Made by a program: the position numbers and the translations under genes. The notes beneath the pieces were generated by a model. The model saw nothing but the letters and a program-made list of their open reading frames with translations, was not told the DNA's origin and searched no databases. From an uncultured Caryophanales bacterium (lineage in GTDB: Bacteria; Bacillota_I; Bacilli_A; RF39; UBA660): 33,483 nt of DNA. The first letter of the stretch is position 1, and every line of letters starts with the position of its first letter. The stretch is taken from contig CAMKQS010000010.1 in the NCBI GenBank assembly GCA_946414975.1, forward strand, positions 1 through 33,483. The letters run 5' to 3'. Of the stretch, positions 14,850 to 24,044 are shown piece by piece.

Positions 14850-16304
14850 ATGCAAATACATAAAAATGTAAAAAAAAATATAGAGATTATAAAGAATATT
14901 AATCATAATAGTTCAGATCTTGTTTCAAGATTAATAATAAAAAATAATATGCAAATTGGATATATATATTTAGAAAGTGTTACTAGCGATGATAAAGTTA
15001 GTAATTTTCTTAATAAAAGCATTATAAATTGTAGAAATATTATTTATAATTTAAAAAATAATATTTATAACAGTAATATTATCACTTTAAATAGTTTAGA
15101 TGATATATTTTATTATTTATCTAGTGGTTTTACTATTCTTTTTTTAGAAAATTATAATAATTGTTTTGCAATAGAGACTAGAGCAACTTTAGATAGAGGG
15201 GTTAATGAATCATCAAGTGAGCCTATCGTTAGAGGTCCAAAAGACAGTTTTACAGAAAATAATGCAATTAATTTAGGACTAATTAGAAAAAGGATAAAGG
15301 ATTCTAACTTAATATTTGATGAAATTAAAGTTGGAAAAAGAACTAAAACTAAGGTCACTGTTGCTTATATTAAAGATATTGCCAATTTAAAATCTGTTGT
15401 TAAAGTCATCGAAAATATTAAAGAGATTAATATAGATGGAATTTTAGATAGTGGTTACATAAGAGAATTTTTAAAAAAACAATCTAATTCAGTTTTTCCA
15501 CAAGTAATTAATACAGAAAGGCCTGATTTAGCTTCTTCTTCTTTGTTGGATGGGAAAATAGTTATCTTAGTTGAAAATAGTCCTTACGTTTTAATTATTC
15601 CTGGACTACTAATAGATTTTTTTCATTCGCCTGAGGATAATTATCAAAATGCTTATAGTGCAACTTTTCTAAGAATAATTAGAATTGTTTGTTTTATAAT
15701 TACAATTTCTGTTCCTGCACTATATGTAGCATTAATGACATTTAATCCTGAAATAATTCCGGATGAACTTTTAATTTCTTTAGCACTTCAAAGAGATGGT
15801 ATACCATTTCCAACGGCTATAGAAATATTAATATTTGTAATTGTATTTGAAATATTAAGACAGGCTGATATACATTCTCCAACTGTTAGTGGATCTGCTA
15901 TGAATATTGTAGGAGCTATAATACTTGGTGATGCTGCTGTTAATGCAGGATTAGTTTCACCGATTGCAATTATTATTGTAGCAATAACTTCAATTTGTGA
16001 ATTAGTGTTCTATGATGTCGATATGATTAATGCAGTTAGAATATGGAGAATTATTTTTATTATATCATCCCTTTTCTTAGGCATAATTGGTTTTTATTGT
16101 TGCTTATTTATATTTATTACCAAATTATCTAGTCTAATTTCTTTTGATATACCATATTTAACACCAATAAGTCCTACATCAATAACTGGTATAAAGAACT
16201 ATTTATTAAGATTAAACCGAAAACATTTAAATAAAAGACCAAAATATTTATCAAAAAACACAAGAAAGATGGTGAATTATGAAAAAAATTCTAATTATAG
16301 TTAA
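14850..16304 (+). CDS. gerKA: Spore germinant receptor subunit A (GerA/GerKA family)
   Basis: A 484-aa inner spore membrane protein of the GerA family (PF03323 type), the A subunit of a nutrient germinant receptor that triggers ion and dipicolinate release. The soluble N-terminal half includes the family signatures DSGYIREFL, NTERPD and VENSPYVLIIPGL. Membrane helices occupy the C-terminal half (about 280-440), with IPFPTAIEILIFV and the conserved loops. The short basic tail is typical. GGTGAT three bases before the ATG at 14850. First gene of a three-gene operon, overlapping gerKC by 26 bases. A separate D subunit is absent. Confidence 0.93.
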   Translation: MQIHKNVKKNIEIIKNINHNSSDLVSRLIIKNNMQIGYIYLESVTSDDKVSNFLNKSIINCRNIIYNLKNNIYNSNIITLNSLDDIFYYLSSGFTILFLENYNNCFAIETRATLDRGVNESSSEPIVRGPKDSFTENNAINLGLIRKRIKDSNLIFDEIKVGKRTKTKVTVAYIKDIANLKSVVKVIENIKEINIDGILDSGYIREFLKKQSNSVFPQVINTERPDLASSSLLDGKIVILVENSPYVLIIPGLLIDFFHSPEDNYQNAYSATFLRIIRIVCFIITISVPALYVALMTFNPEIIPDELLISLALQRDGIPFPTAIEILIFVIVFEILRQADIHSPTVSGSAMNIVGAIILGDAAVNAGLVSPIAIIIVAITSICELVFYDVDMINAVRIWRIIFIISSLFLGIIGFYCCLFIFITKLSSLISFDIPYLTPISPTSITGIKNYLLRLNRKHLNKRPKYLSKNTRKMVNYEKNSNYS

Positions 16305-17451
16305 TCTTTTACTATGTTTAACAGGATGCTTTAATTACAAAGAATTAAATAACTATGCTATTGCAACAGGAATGGCTATTGATTTAAGTAATGAAGGATA
16401 TGAAGTTAGTTTTTTAATATCAAATTCCCCTAAATCAAATACTTCATCATCTCGTGACTATAGAACTGTTATTTATAGTGGTAAGGGTAAAACAATCTAT
16501 GAATGCGTCAAACAAATAGGCATGATTTCTCCAAAAGAAATATATATAGGTCATTTATCAATTGTATTATTATCGGAAGAAGTAGCTAAAAACGGTATAA
16601 ATGAAAGTATAGAATTCTTACTCCAAGAGCCAAGATCTAAAAAAAACTTTTATATTGCTCTTACAAAAAATGATAAAGCTAAGGATGTTTTGGCAATTAC
16701 TTCACCGTTAACTGATTTTCCATCACAGAATATTGCAACAAATTTAAAAACAACATCTCATTTACAAGGTTCCGTAGTTGCAACTGACTTTAATAAGCTA
16801 TTATTTAATACTGTAAATTTTGGAACAGATATTTATTTAAGTGGATTTAAAATAAAAGGAAATAAAAAAGATGGTTCTAGTGAAGATAATATTGAATCAA
16901 ACATTCCAAAAGCATATGTAGAATTAACTCCTTTAGCAATTTTTAATAAAAATAAACTAGTTTATTGGACATCATTTAGCGAAAGTAAAGGTATAAATAT
17001 AATTAATGATAATATTAATAATATATATTTTAATATTAAATGTAAAGATGGATATATAGTTATTGAAACAGATAGATTAAAAACTGATTTAAATATAGAC
17101 AAAAATAAGGAGGTATTTATCAAAACAACTGGTAAAGCCTCTATTAATGAAGTAACTTGTGATATTGATTTAAACAAGCAAGACGAATTAAAGAAAATTG
17201 AAAAAAAAATTGAAAAGAAAATTAAATCATTGGAATATAAAGCTATAAATAAAACTAAAGAATACAATGCTGATTTATTTGCAACAGAGCTTAAATATTA
17301 TAGAAATTATCCACAGGAATACAAGAAAATATCGAATTGGGAAAAATTATATAAAGATATAAATTTTAATTTAAATGTCAATGTAAAACTTAATTCAACA
17401 GGGTCAATAACTCAATCATTAGAAAGGATGAATAATGAAAAAAATAACTAA
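16279..17451 (+). CDS. gerKC: Spore germinant receptor lipoprotein subunit C (GerKC family)
   Basis: A 390-aa lipoprotein: signal peptide with lipobox LTGC, lipidated Cys at 17. The GerAC family start FNYKELNNYAIATGMAID (18-35) is clear, and the C-terminal third is helix-strand rich with a Lys-rich helix (about 290-325). It should sit on the outer face of the inner spore membrane next to subunits A and B. SD GGTGAATT before the ATG at 16279, which lies inside the end of gerKA in another frame, implying coupling. It overlaps gerKB by 17 bases. Order A-C-B is the gerK-type order. Confidence 0.92.
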   Translation: MKKILIIVNLLLCLTGCFNYKELNNYAIATGMAIDLSNEGYEVSFLISNSPKSNTSSSRDYRTVIYSGKGKTIYECVKQIGMISPKEIYIGHLSIVLLSEEVAKNGINESIEFLLQEPRSKKNFYIALTKNDKAKDVLAITSPLTDFPSQNIATNLKTTSHLQGSVVATDFNKLLFNTVNFGTDIYLSGFKIKGNKKDGSSEDNIESNIPKAYVELTPLAIFNKNKLVYWTSFSESKGINIINDNINNIYFNIKCKDGYIVIETDRLKTDLNIDKNKEVFIKTTGKASINEVTCDIDLNKQDELKKIEKKIEKKIKSLEYKAINKTKEYNADLFATELKYYRNYPQEYKKISNWEKLYKDINFNLNVNVKLNSTGSITQSLERMNNEKNN

Positions 17452-18514
17452 TTTAGAACTCGGATCAATTATATATTTTTTAACAAATGCTTTTTTTATT
17501 GGAATAAGTTTTAATTCATTAATTGTAAATTTAAGACAAAATGCTTATATTGGTGTATTAATTGGAGGGGTTTTAGGTATTATACCATTATTATTTTACA
17601 TATATTATTTTAATTATAAACCAAAGTTAAGTATAAATGAAAAAAACATTTGTTTATTTGGTAAGAAATTAGGTAGTATAATTAATATTTTAATATCTTT
17701 ATTTACACTGTTTCTAATAATTATACTATTTAGTAATTTAGTTACTTTTATACAAAGTGATTATTTAAGTAAAACACCTCTTATATTAATTATTATAACA
17801 TTCATAGCACCTATTTATTACTCCGTTTACACTGGTTTAAAATCAATTTGTAGAACCTCTTTAATATTCTTATTTTTAATAATATTATTATCTTTGTTTA
17901 CAGATTTAAGTCTTTCTGTTCAAATAGATATTAATAATTTTAAACCATTATCATTTGAAAGCAATTATATCTATGGTTTTATTTCATATGTTTCATATAA
18001 TGTTATACCTTTATATCTAATTAATATTATCCCTAAATACGAAATAGTAAATAATAACAAAACTAATAAATATATTGTATTATTCTATATTATATCTTTT
18101 TTTTCTATATTAGTTAATTTAGTAGATGTAATTGGAATATTTGGTATAAATTTATCGTTGCTGTATAAATATCCTGAATTTCAAATTTTAAAAAAGGTAT
18201 CGTTAATAGGATTATCATCAAGAATTGATAGTATTATATTTGCTAAATGGATTTTTTCTATAATAATTACTATTATTATTGGAATGTACTATATTGTAGA
18301 AACATCTAAATCTTTTTTTAAAGAAAAAAACAATATATTTTTAACCATATATTGTTTTATCGTTATATCGTTTGCACTGTTATTACCAAACGATTTATTT
18401 ATAAATTTCTTATCAATTAATATTCTATCAATTATCTTTTTAATATTCTTTATAACTATATTTATATTACTTTATTTTAAAATTAATAATTCCAAGAAAA
18501 TAAAGAGTAATTAA
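17435..18514 (+). CDS. gerKB: Spore germinant receptor permease subunit B (GerKB family)
   Basis: A 359-aa polytopic protein with about ten hydrophobic helices, resembling APC-superfamily transporters as the GerAB family does; GerAB of B. subtilis binds the germinant amino acid. The SD AAAGGATG precedes the ATG at 17435 within the end of gerKC. The last 16 codons overlap, on the opposite strand, the end of the gene at 19279-18467. No terminator is visible after the stop because of that overlap. Confidence 0.9.
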   Translation: MKKITNLELGSIIYFLTNAFFIGISFNSLIVNLRQNAYIGVLIGGVLGIIPLLFYIYYFNYKPKLSINEKNICLFGKKLGSIINILISLFTLFLIIILFSNLVTFIQSDYLSKTPLILIIITFIAPIYYSVYTGLKSICRTSLIFLFLIILLSLFTDLSLSVQIDINNFKPLSFESNYIYGFISYVSYNVIPLYLINIIPKYEIVNNNKTNKYIVLFYIISFFSILVNLVDVIGIFGINLSLLYKYPEFQILKKVSLIGLSSRIDSIIFAKWIFSIIITIIIGMYYIVETSKSFFKEKNNIFLTIYCFIVISFALLLPNDLFINFLSINILSIIFLIFFITIFILLYFKINNSKKIKSN

Positions 18515-19279
18515 CGTAGCTGCAACTAATAGTGCAATTATTATAATAACTATTATTTTTTTCTTTTTTCCTTTTTTCTTTGCTAATTCTTCATCAAAAT
18601 CTTCGTCTGCAAAATCAAATGTAGATGTGAAAAATGATTTATCAAGTTCTTTTGTATCATCTTTCTTTTCATCTTTTTTTTCTTCTTCTAATACTTTTTT
18701 TATTGATGTATCTTTACCGATCATTGTATCTGCTTTAAGTTCATCTAAAAGACCTACATCATCATCTAAACTGTTCATTTTGCTTGTATTATGAATAGAA
18801 TTAATTAAATCCTTTAGCTCATCTTCACTATCTTTATATTCTTTTTTTCTTAAATTTAAATTATTTAATTCTTTATATTCCAAATTCTTTAAATTTCTAT
18901 TTTTAGAATCATCCTCTTTATGATCATTTTTAGCTTTGCTTAAAACATCAGACAAATCGTAATTTTTAGGGATATCATCTTCTTCTTTATGATTCTCTAT
19001 CTTTATATCCATTATATCATATGTATTTTCAGTTTCTTTTTCAGGAATATCTAACTTTAAACTGCTATTTTGCATAGTTTGACGTAATTTTCTTTCTTTT
19101 TTGTACGTTTCCCTATTATTAACCATCTCTTTTATCTTTGATATATCAATTTCATTTGCGGTATTAACATACTTAATTGTATCTATTTCTTTTGATGTAC
19201 TATTATATAAAGATTTATTTCTAGTACTTCTGTTCATTCTTTTATTACCCTGATAATATCTATCCATTCTACTAGCCAT
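18467..19279 (-). CDS. Hypothetical charged protein with a C-terminal membrane anchor
   Basis: 270 aa. A basic N-terminus (MASRMDRYYQGNKRMNRS) is followed by a helical segment DISKIKEMVNNRETYKKERK (about 45-64), a long disordered Asp/Glu/Lys-rich region, then KKGKKKK and one TM helix at ~244-262 with only eight residues beyond. This is a tail-anchored layout with the bulk in the cytosol. I do not recognise the family; a structural or scaffolding role is a guess. AAGGTGAT three bases before the ATG at 19279. Its 3' end overlaps gerKB tail to tail by 48 bases. Confidence 0.75.
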   Translation of the reverse strand: MASRMDRYYQGNKRMNRSTRNKSLYNSTSKEIDTIKYVNTANEIDISKIKEMVNNRETYKKERKLRQTMQNSSLKLDIPEKETENTYDIMDIKIENHKEEDDIPKNYDLSDVLSKAKNDHKEDDSKNRNLKNLEYKELNNLNLRKKEYKDSEDELKDLINSIHNTSKMNSLDDDVGLLDELKADTMIGKDTSIKKVLEEEKKDEKKDDTKELDKSFFTSTFDFADEDFDEELAKKKGKKKKIIVIIIIALLVAATLITLYFLGIINFKIK

Positions 19280-19358
19280 ACCATCACCTTATCAATAATA
19301 TATCATAAATTATTTTATTTTAAAAGTCTTTTATAAAAATGAATTAGCTTTTTAATTA

Positions 19359-19387
19359 TTGATTTTTTTTTATATGTAATTTATAAT
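19359..19387 (+). promoter_or_regulatory. Ferredoxin promoter
   Basis: TTGATT (19359-19364), 17-base spacer, TATAAT (19382-19387), followed by the SD AAGGAGG (19394-19400) for the ATG at 19406. Confidence 0.8.
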
Positions 19388-19405
19388 TAATTTAAGGAGG
19401 ATTTT

Positions 19406-19597
19406 ATGAAAGTTAAAGTTGATAAAGATACTTGTATTGGTTGTGGAGCATGTCAAGCAATTTGTCCAGACGTTTTTGAATATGGTGATGATGGTATAAT
19501 GGATGTTAAAGTAACTGATGTTAGTGATGAATTAGTTGAAGACGTTACTGATGCTAGAGATGGATGTCCTGTTAATGCAATTAAAACTGAAGAATAA
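19406..19597 (+). CDS. Single-cluster [4Fe-4S] ferredoxin
   Basis: 63 aa, acidic. CIGCGACQAICP (10-21) and C54 in GCPVNAI give the ligands C10, C13, C16 and C54; C20 is the leftover second-cluster position. This is the mono-cluster Firmicutes ferredoxin (Fer type), a low-potential soluble electron carrier for oxidoreductases such as PFOR or hydrogenase partners. Monocistronic, with its own promoter, and convergent with rluB. Confidence 0.95.
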   Translation: MKVKVDKDTCIGCGACQAICPDVFEYGDDGIMDVKVTDVSDELVEDVTDARDGCPVNAIKTEE

Positions 19598-19617
19598 AAG
19601 ATAGCCATTTAGGCTAC
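19594..19617. terminator. Convergent terminator between ferredoxin and rluB
   Basis: Imperfect stem GATAGCC / GGCTACC around loop ATTTA, with A-run before and T-run after; it overlaps both gene ends and could work in both directions. Confidence 0.65.
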
Positions 19618-20334
19618 CTTTTTTGTTTCGTTATATAATTTTTTTACTTCATGAATTGATAGTTGTCTATATGTTCCTGATGGTAATCCTTCAGTTGTTA
19701 AGAATGATATTTTTTCCCTTTTTAATTTTAATACACTATATCCCAATGCTTTAAACATATTCTTAACTTGATGATTACGACCCTCGTGAATTGTAAGTTC
19801 AACTACTGTTGTATTTGTCTTTTTATCCATCTTAAGTATTTTTGCTTTACTCTTTGAAGTTTTTTTACCATCTATTATAACTCCAGATTCGAGATTTTTT
19901 AAATTTCCTTTTGTAATTAACCCTTCAATTTTAGCAATATAAACTTTATCTATATTGTTTTTAGGATGCATAAGCAAATTGGCAAGTTCTCCATCATTGG
20001 TTAGTATAATAAGACCTGTAGTATCATAATCAAGCCTTCCTACTGGATATATTCTTTTATTATCATCTATTAAATCTACAACTGTTTTTCTGCCTTTATC
20101 ATCTTTTGTACTAGTAATAATTCCGCGGGGTTTATTTAAAAGATAATATACTTTATCTTGTTTATCCATAATTGAATTACCCTCAACTTCAATATAGTCA
20201 TTAAAGCTTGCTTTATATCCCATTTCAGTAATTACTTTGCCATTAACGGATACTAATCCTTTTTTTATTAATTCTTCAGCTTTTCTTCTAGAACAATAAC
20301 CTGATTGAGCAATTATTTTTTGTATTCTCTCCAT
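19609..20334 (-). CDS. rluB: rRNA pseudouridine synthase RluB/RsuA family
   Basis: 241 aa. An N-terminal S4 RNA-binding domain (about 2-60: RIQKIIAQSGYCSRRKAE, VSVNGKV) is joined to a pseudouridine synthase domain with catalytic D102 in GRLDYDT. It likely makes Psi in the 23S rRNA peptidyl-transferase region (RluB), though RsuA-like action on 16S is not excluded. I start at the ATG at 20334, which has GGTGAG four bases before it; a TTG at 20346 would put the SD inside the gene. The position after dacB-spmA-spmB matches B. subtilis (rluB/ypuL). Confidence 0.93.
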   Translation of the reverse strand: MERIQKIIAQSGYCSRRKAEELIKKGLVSVNGKVITEMGYKASFNDYIEVEGNSIMDKQDKVYYLLNKPRGIITSTKDDKGRKTVVDLIDDNKRIYPVGRLDYDTTGLIILTNDGELANLLMHPKNNIDKVYIAKIEGLITKGNLKNLESGVIIDGKKTSKSKAKILKMDKKTNTTVVELTIHEGRNHQVKNMFKALGYSVLKLKREKISFLTTEGLPSGTYRQLSIHEVKKLYNETKKVA

Positions 20335-20351
20335 ACATCTCACCAAGAAAG

Positions 20352-20380
20352 ATTATACATTAAAAAAAAGTTAGTGTCAA
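20352..20380 (-). promoter_or_regulatory. rluB promoter
   Basis: TTGACA (20375-20380), 17-base spacer with a T-run, TATAAT (20352-20357) on the minus strand. The -35 box overlaps the spmB stop codon, so rluB is vegetatively transcribed independently of the sporulation genes upstream. Confidence 0.88.
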
Positions 20381-20928
20381 AATAAAATATTTACTATAAT
20401 TATACTTGCAATAATACCAATTAGATCTGCGCATAAACCAGCCCAGAAAGCATATTTAATTTTCTTTATACCTATGCTTCCAAAATATAGTGTGATAACA
20501 TATAAAGTAGTATCTGTTGAACCTTGCATTACTGATGATAGAATTCCTACAAAGCTATCTGGTCCATGATTTTGATATATTGTATTTAAAATTGCAAGTG
20601 AAGCACTTCCTGAAATAGGCCTTATTGCTGCCATTGGTAAAATTTCAATTGGAATACGAAAGTACATAAAAACAGGTTTTATTATATCCAATACAAATGA
20701 TAAAAACCCACTATTAATTAGTATATTTACTCCAAGTATCATCGCTAAAAATGTTGGAAACAAATCTTTTATCATTCCTAGTGATTCTTTTGAACCATCA
20801 ATGAAAACATTATATACATCTACTTTTTTTCTTACTCCATAAATAATAATTATAAGTACCATTAAAGGTATAATTAAATTTGTAATATATTTAATGATGA
20901 TACCAATTTGCAAATAATTTATCCACAA
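20377..20928 (-). CDS. spmB: Spore maturation protein B
   Basis: 183 aa, polytopic, of the nucleoside-recognition (Gate) domain family. With SpmA it is required for normal spore core dehydration and heat resistance in B. subtilis; mechanism unknown. IRPISGSASLAIL and MQGSTDTTLYVITLYFGS are characteristic. I start at TTG 20928, three bases after GGAGGTG (20932-20938); another TTG at 20940 would include the SD. It overlaps the 3' end of spmA by 38 bases. Confidence 0.92.
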   Translation of the reverse strand: MWINYLQIGIIIKYITNLIIPLMVLIIIIYGVRKKVDVYNVFIDGSKESLGMIKDLFPTFLAMILGVNILINSGFLSFVLDIIKPVFMYFRIPIEILPMAAIRPISGSASLAILNTIYQNHGPDSFVGILSSVMQGSTDTTLYVITLYFGSIGIKKIKYAFWAGLCADLIGIIASIIIVNILF

Positions 20929-21472
20929 ATACACCTCCAATGGTTGAACACATAGTTCCTATTATACAAGCAATTAAAATACTATTTGGATTATTGCTAT
21001 TATACATCATTCTCATTGATAAAATAGTAGTTGGTATTAATGTAACACCACTTGTATTTATAACTAAAAAAGTAATCATACTTCGACTGGCGGTTTTTTT
21101 ACTTTTGTTTAATTTTTGTAATGCTTGCATTGCTTTTAAACCAAATGGTGTTGCAGCGCTTCCCAGACCAAATACATTGGCAATTATATTACTTGCTATA
21201 TAACTTAATGCTTCATGTTCTTTAGGAATTTCTGGAAATAGTTTAGATAATAAAGGAGACATTATTCTAGATAGTTTATGTAATAAATTTGATTTTTGAG
21301 CTATATTCATTATTCCCATCCACAAAGCTAATACTGGAAATATTTGAATTATCATATCAAGACTATTTTTTGCACTTTCCATTATTGTAGTATTAATTAT
21401 ATCTAAATTATTAGTTACTATTGAGTATATAATACCTAGTATTATGAAAAAAGACCAAATTATATTTACCAT
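20891..21472 (-). CDS. spmA: Spore maturation protein A
   Basis: 194 aa, polytopic Gate-domain protein, SpmB's partner. The family motifs NVFGLGSAATPFGLKAM and MITFLVINTSGVTLIP are clear. I start at the ATG at 21472, inside the last codons of dacB (ATGGTAA overlap), consistent with coupling; GTG at 21481 is less likely. The order dacB-spmA-spmB is the conserved sporulation operon. Confidence 0.93.
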   Translation of the reverse strand: MVNIIWSFFIILGIIYSIVTNNLDIINTTIMESAKNSLDMIIQIFPVLALWMGIMNIAQKSNLLHKLSRIMSPLLSKLFPEIPKEHEALSYIASNIIANVFGLGSAATPFGLKAMQALQKLNKSKKTASRSMITFLVINTSGVTLIPTTILSMRMMYNSNNPNSILIACIIGTMCSTIGGVFVDKLFANWYHH

Positions 21473-22521
21473 AAAAACCACTTTTTACTTTTAATTATAT
21501 TTTTTTTCTTTGCATATATATTTTCGTTATATATCTTTTCATCTCCCAATTTTACTATTACTTCACCTACTTTATCATTGTTCTTAATTTTTTTCTTTTT
21601 TACTATATTATATTTTATATTAATTAAACTAGTTTCATCATTTGAAAGAATATAATTAAAGTTTTTCTTTATATAAAGATTATATTTTTTGTAGTATTTT
21701 TCATCATAAATATTTAATAATCCTTTTTTTAATATATTATAACTTTTATAGTTTTCAAACCCAAAATTAAACATATCTATATGATCTAAAAAATCATTTC
21801 CATCATTTAATGTAACAGCAACTAAGTTTATATTATTTTTGGTTGCTGTTGTAACAAGCGTTCTTTTTGCTTTTTTAGTATATCCTGTTTTTCCACCAGT
21901 TGTATATTTATATAATTTTAAAAGCTTATTTTTATTTTTCCACATATAATTATTCTTATTGGTATTTAACTTATAAGCTTTAGTTTTAACAATTTCTTTA
22001 TAATCATTTAATTTCATTGCATAACTTGTTAATATAGCCATATCATATGCGGTTGAATAATTTGCTTTATCTTCATCAAGGCCACTAGGATTATTAAATT
22101 TACTATTTTTCATTCCAATTTCATTTGCTTTATGATTCATCATAGATACAAAATTTTCTACGCTACCACCTACATAATCAGCAATAGCAAGCGATGCATC
22201 ATTCCCGCTTCTAAGCATAAGACCATATACTAGATCTCTTAGTTTCATTTTCTCTCCTATTTTAATATATATAGCTGACCCATATGCTTTTTTTATTACA
22301 CTATTTATTTTTACTTCTTCATCTAGTTTTCCTGATTCAATTGCTAAAACTGCTGTCATTATTTTTGATATACTCGCAACAGACCTTACTTCATGAATAT
22401 TTTTAGAATATATTATTCTATTATTATCAGTATCCATTAGAATAGCTGATTGAGCAGATGTACTTATACCTTTTACTATAATTGGAATAAATAAAGAAAC
22501 TATCAGTATTATCTTTTTCAT
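21466..22521 (-). CDS. dacB: Sporulation-type D-alanyl-D-alanine carboxypeptidase (PBP5*-like)
   Basis: 351 aa with signal peptide (about 1-19). The serine-type active-site motifs are SISK (50-53), SGN (105-107) and KTG (211-213). It trims the terminal D-Ala of peptidoglycan pentapeptide. The spmA-spmB context and a sigma-E-like promoter make it the mother-cell DacB that regulates cortex cross-linking, rather than vegetative DacA. The C-terminal ~100 residues form the beta-rich PBP5 C-domain. I see no clear amphipathic anchor beyond the Lys/Trp-rich end. SD AGGTGA before the ATG. Confidence 0.93.
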   Translation of the reverse strand: MKKIILIVSLFIPIIVKGISTSAQSAILMDTDNNRIIYSKNIHEVRSVASISKIMTAVLAIESGKLDEEVKINSVIKKAYGSAIYIKIGEKMKLRDLVYGLMLRSGNDASLAIADYVGGSVENFVSMMNHKANEIGMKNSKFNNPSGLDEDKANYSTAYDMAILTSYAMKLNDYKEIVKTKAYKLNTNKNNYMWKNKNKLLKLYKYTTGGKTGYTKKAKRTLVTTATKNNINLVAVTLNDGNDFLDHIDMFNFGFENYKSYNILKKGLLNIYDEKYYKKYNLYIKKNFNYILSNDETSLINIKYNIVKKKKIKNNDKVGEVIVKLGDEKIYNENIYAKKKNIIKSKKWFLW

Positions 22522-22535
22522 ATTTCACCTATAGA

Positions 22536-22564
22536 ATTGTATGAAAAAAAGACGGTATTTATGA
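22536..22564 (-). promoter_or_regulatory. Probable sigma-E promoter of dacB-spmA-spmB
   Basis: On the minus strand TCATAAA (22558-22564), 14-base spacer, CATACAAT (22536-22543), which fits the mother-cell sigma-E consensus (ATA-type -35, CATACAAT -10). It overlaps the cwlD stop. B. subtilis dacB is known to be sigma-E-dependent. Confidence 0.7.
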
Positions 22565-23236
22565 CTTATAATAATTAATTAAAACTTCTTTTATGCTTTT
22601 TGCTATTTTTTTATGATACCATTTCTGCCTTAATAAATATCTATCACTAGAATTTGATAAAAATCCAATTTCTATTAACACTCCTGGTATTTTTATTTTT
22701 CTATTTAATAGCATTGTTTTAATTTCTTTTACTTCTCTTTTAGTATTTAAATGTAATTTAAAGTATTTTTGAAAAGTTTTAGCTATTTTTATATTACTGG
22801 AATTTACATCATCATAAAATACTTGAGCTCCACTCCAATTTGAATCTTTAACTGAATTTAAATGAATAGATATATACATATTTGCATTAGATTCATTAAT
22901 TATTTTGGCTCTATTATTTAAATCGCTTCTTTTTCTAGCTCCTGTTTGCATATAGCTTAAATCATAGTCTCCGTATCTGGTCATATATACATTGGCTCCC
23001 ATGCTTTCTAATTCTTCTTTAATTGCATAACATATATCTAAATTGATATCTTTTTCATATATATCTTTATAAATTGAACCAGGATCAACTCCACCATGGC
23101 CAGGATCTATGTAAAATACTAACCCAGATAAAGGTAAACTATTTGCACTTACTTGGTATATTCCACCTATAAAAATTAAAAACATGAACATAAAAAAAAC
23201 ATATAATTTATTTTTTTTATTGCTATAAATATACAT
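22559..23236 (-). CDS. cwlD: N-acetylmuramoyl-L-alanine amidase CwlD (spore cortex)
   Basis: 225-aa Amidase_3 zinc enzyme. An N-terminal signal/anchor helix (about 10-28) is followed by zinc ligands H47 (DPGHGG), E61 (YEKDIN) and H125 (SIHLNS), and the catalytic E189 (LIEIGFLSN). CwlD removes the peptide side chain so that PdaA can form muramic delta-lactam, the mark recognised by germination lytic enzymes. Immediate proximity to dacB and spmAB and the length favour CwlD over vegetative amidases. AGGTGAT precedes the ATG. Confidence 0.9.
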   Translation of the reverse strand: MYIYSNKKNKLYVFFMFMFLIFIGGIYQVSANSLPLSGLVFYIDPGHGGVDPGSIYKDIYEKDINLDICYAIKEELESMGANVYMTRYGDYDLSYMQTGARKRSDLNNRAKIINESNANMYISIHLNSVKDSNWSGAQVFYDDVNSSNIKIAKTFQKYFKLHLNTKREVKEIKTMLLNRKIKIPGVLIEIGFLSNSSDRYLLRQKWYHKKIAKSIKEVLINYYKS

Positions 23237-23260
23237 AGCATCACCTAATAAATTATATGT

Positions 23261-23998
23261 TTATCTTAATTTTTCTTTCATTAATTCATTTTGGCTTTTA
23301 CCCAAATCAAAATCTACAGTTTCTTTACTATACCAAAATTGTTGATTATCACTGTTATCACGTACTTCAAGTTGATCATTTTTCGCTTTTTCTATTGTAT
23401 CGTAGAAGGTTTGATTACTAACACCAGGTACTTTTTGATTTGAACTATTATCTAAATTAGATGTAATACTTTTATCGTTATCATTTTTTAATTTTTCTGC
23501 AATTAAATTACCTGCAGCAATTCCAATTAAAGCAATAAACGATCCGGTTAATGCATATAACGCTATTATTTTCTTATTGATAATTTTATTACAAGTTTTA
23601 TTATACTTTACATATTTATATTTTCTTTCTAAATTATCATTACTTTTATCTAAATAATCACTTATATTAATTATATTATCATTTGGCTTATAATTAACAT
23701 CTATCGTTTTTATTATATCCATAGTTTGCTTGTAGCTTTCCATATCTATTATATTTTTGTAAAAATAGATATAGAGTTTGTTTGAATATATATCTGAAAA
23801 AAACTTATATACTACATAATCATCGTTTTCAGCTTCTTTAGATGCCTTCCAATTGTTATTATTAAGTGTTGCAACAAACCTTAAAAAACTTACATCATTG
23901 CCATTATAATAATCAAACATATTTTCTAAGCCCATTTTATTTATATTACTTTTAGAAACACTATTTACATTTTTATAAAATTCTATTTTATAGTCCAT
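23261..23998 (-). CDS. Hypothetical single-pass membrane protein next to cwlD
   Basis: 245 aa. Residues 1-105 look like a small soluble alpha/beta domain (MDYKIEFYKNVNSV, YVVYKFFSDIYSNKLYIYFYKN). A basic segment and one TM helix (~140-160, LYALTGSFIALIGIAAGNLIA) follow, then an Asn/Ser-rich exterior region ending YDTIEKAKNDQLEVRDN and a short tail. The N-terminal half is probably cytosolic. I do not recognise it. GGTGAT three bases before the ATG; 24 bases upstream of cwlD, so likely co-transcribed and possibly sporulation-linked (inference). Confidence 0.75.
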   Translation of the reverse strand: MDYKIEFYKNVNSVSKSNINKMGLENMFDYYNGNDVSFLRFVATLNNNNWKASKEAENDDYVVYKFFSDIYSNKLYIYFYKNIIDMESYKQTMDIIKTIDVNYKPNDNIINISDYLDKSNDNLERKYKYVKYNKTCNKIINKKIIALYALTGSFIALIGIAAGNLIAEKLKNDNDKSITSNLDNSSNQKVPGVSNQTFYDTIEKAKNDQLEVRDNSDNQQFWYSKETVDFDLGKSQNELMKEKLR

Positions 23999-24044
23999 AT
24001 TATCACCATACCTATTATTAATTTATCATTTATATAATAAAATT

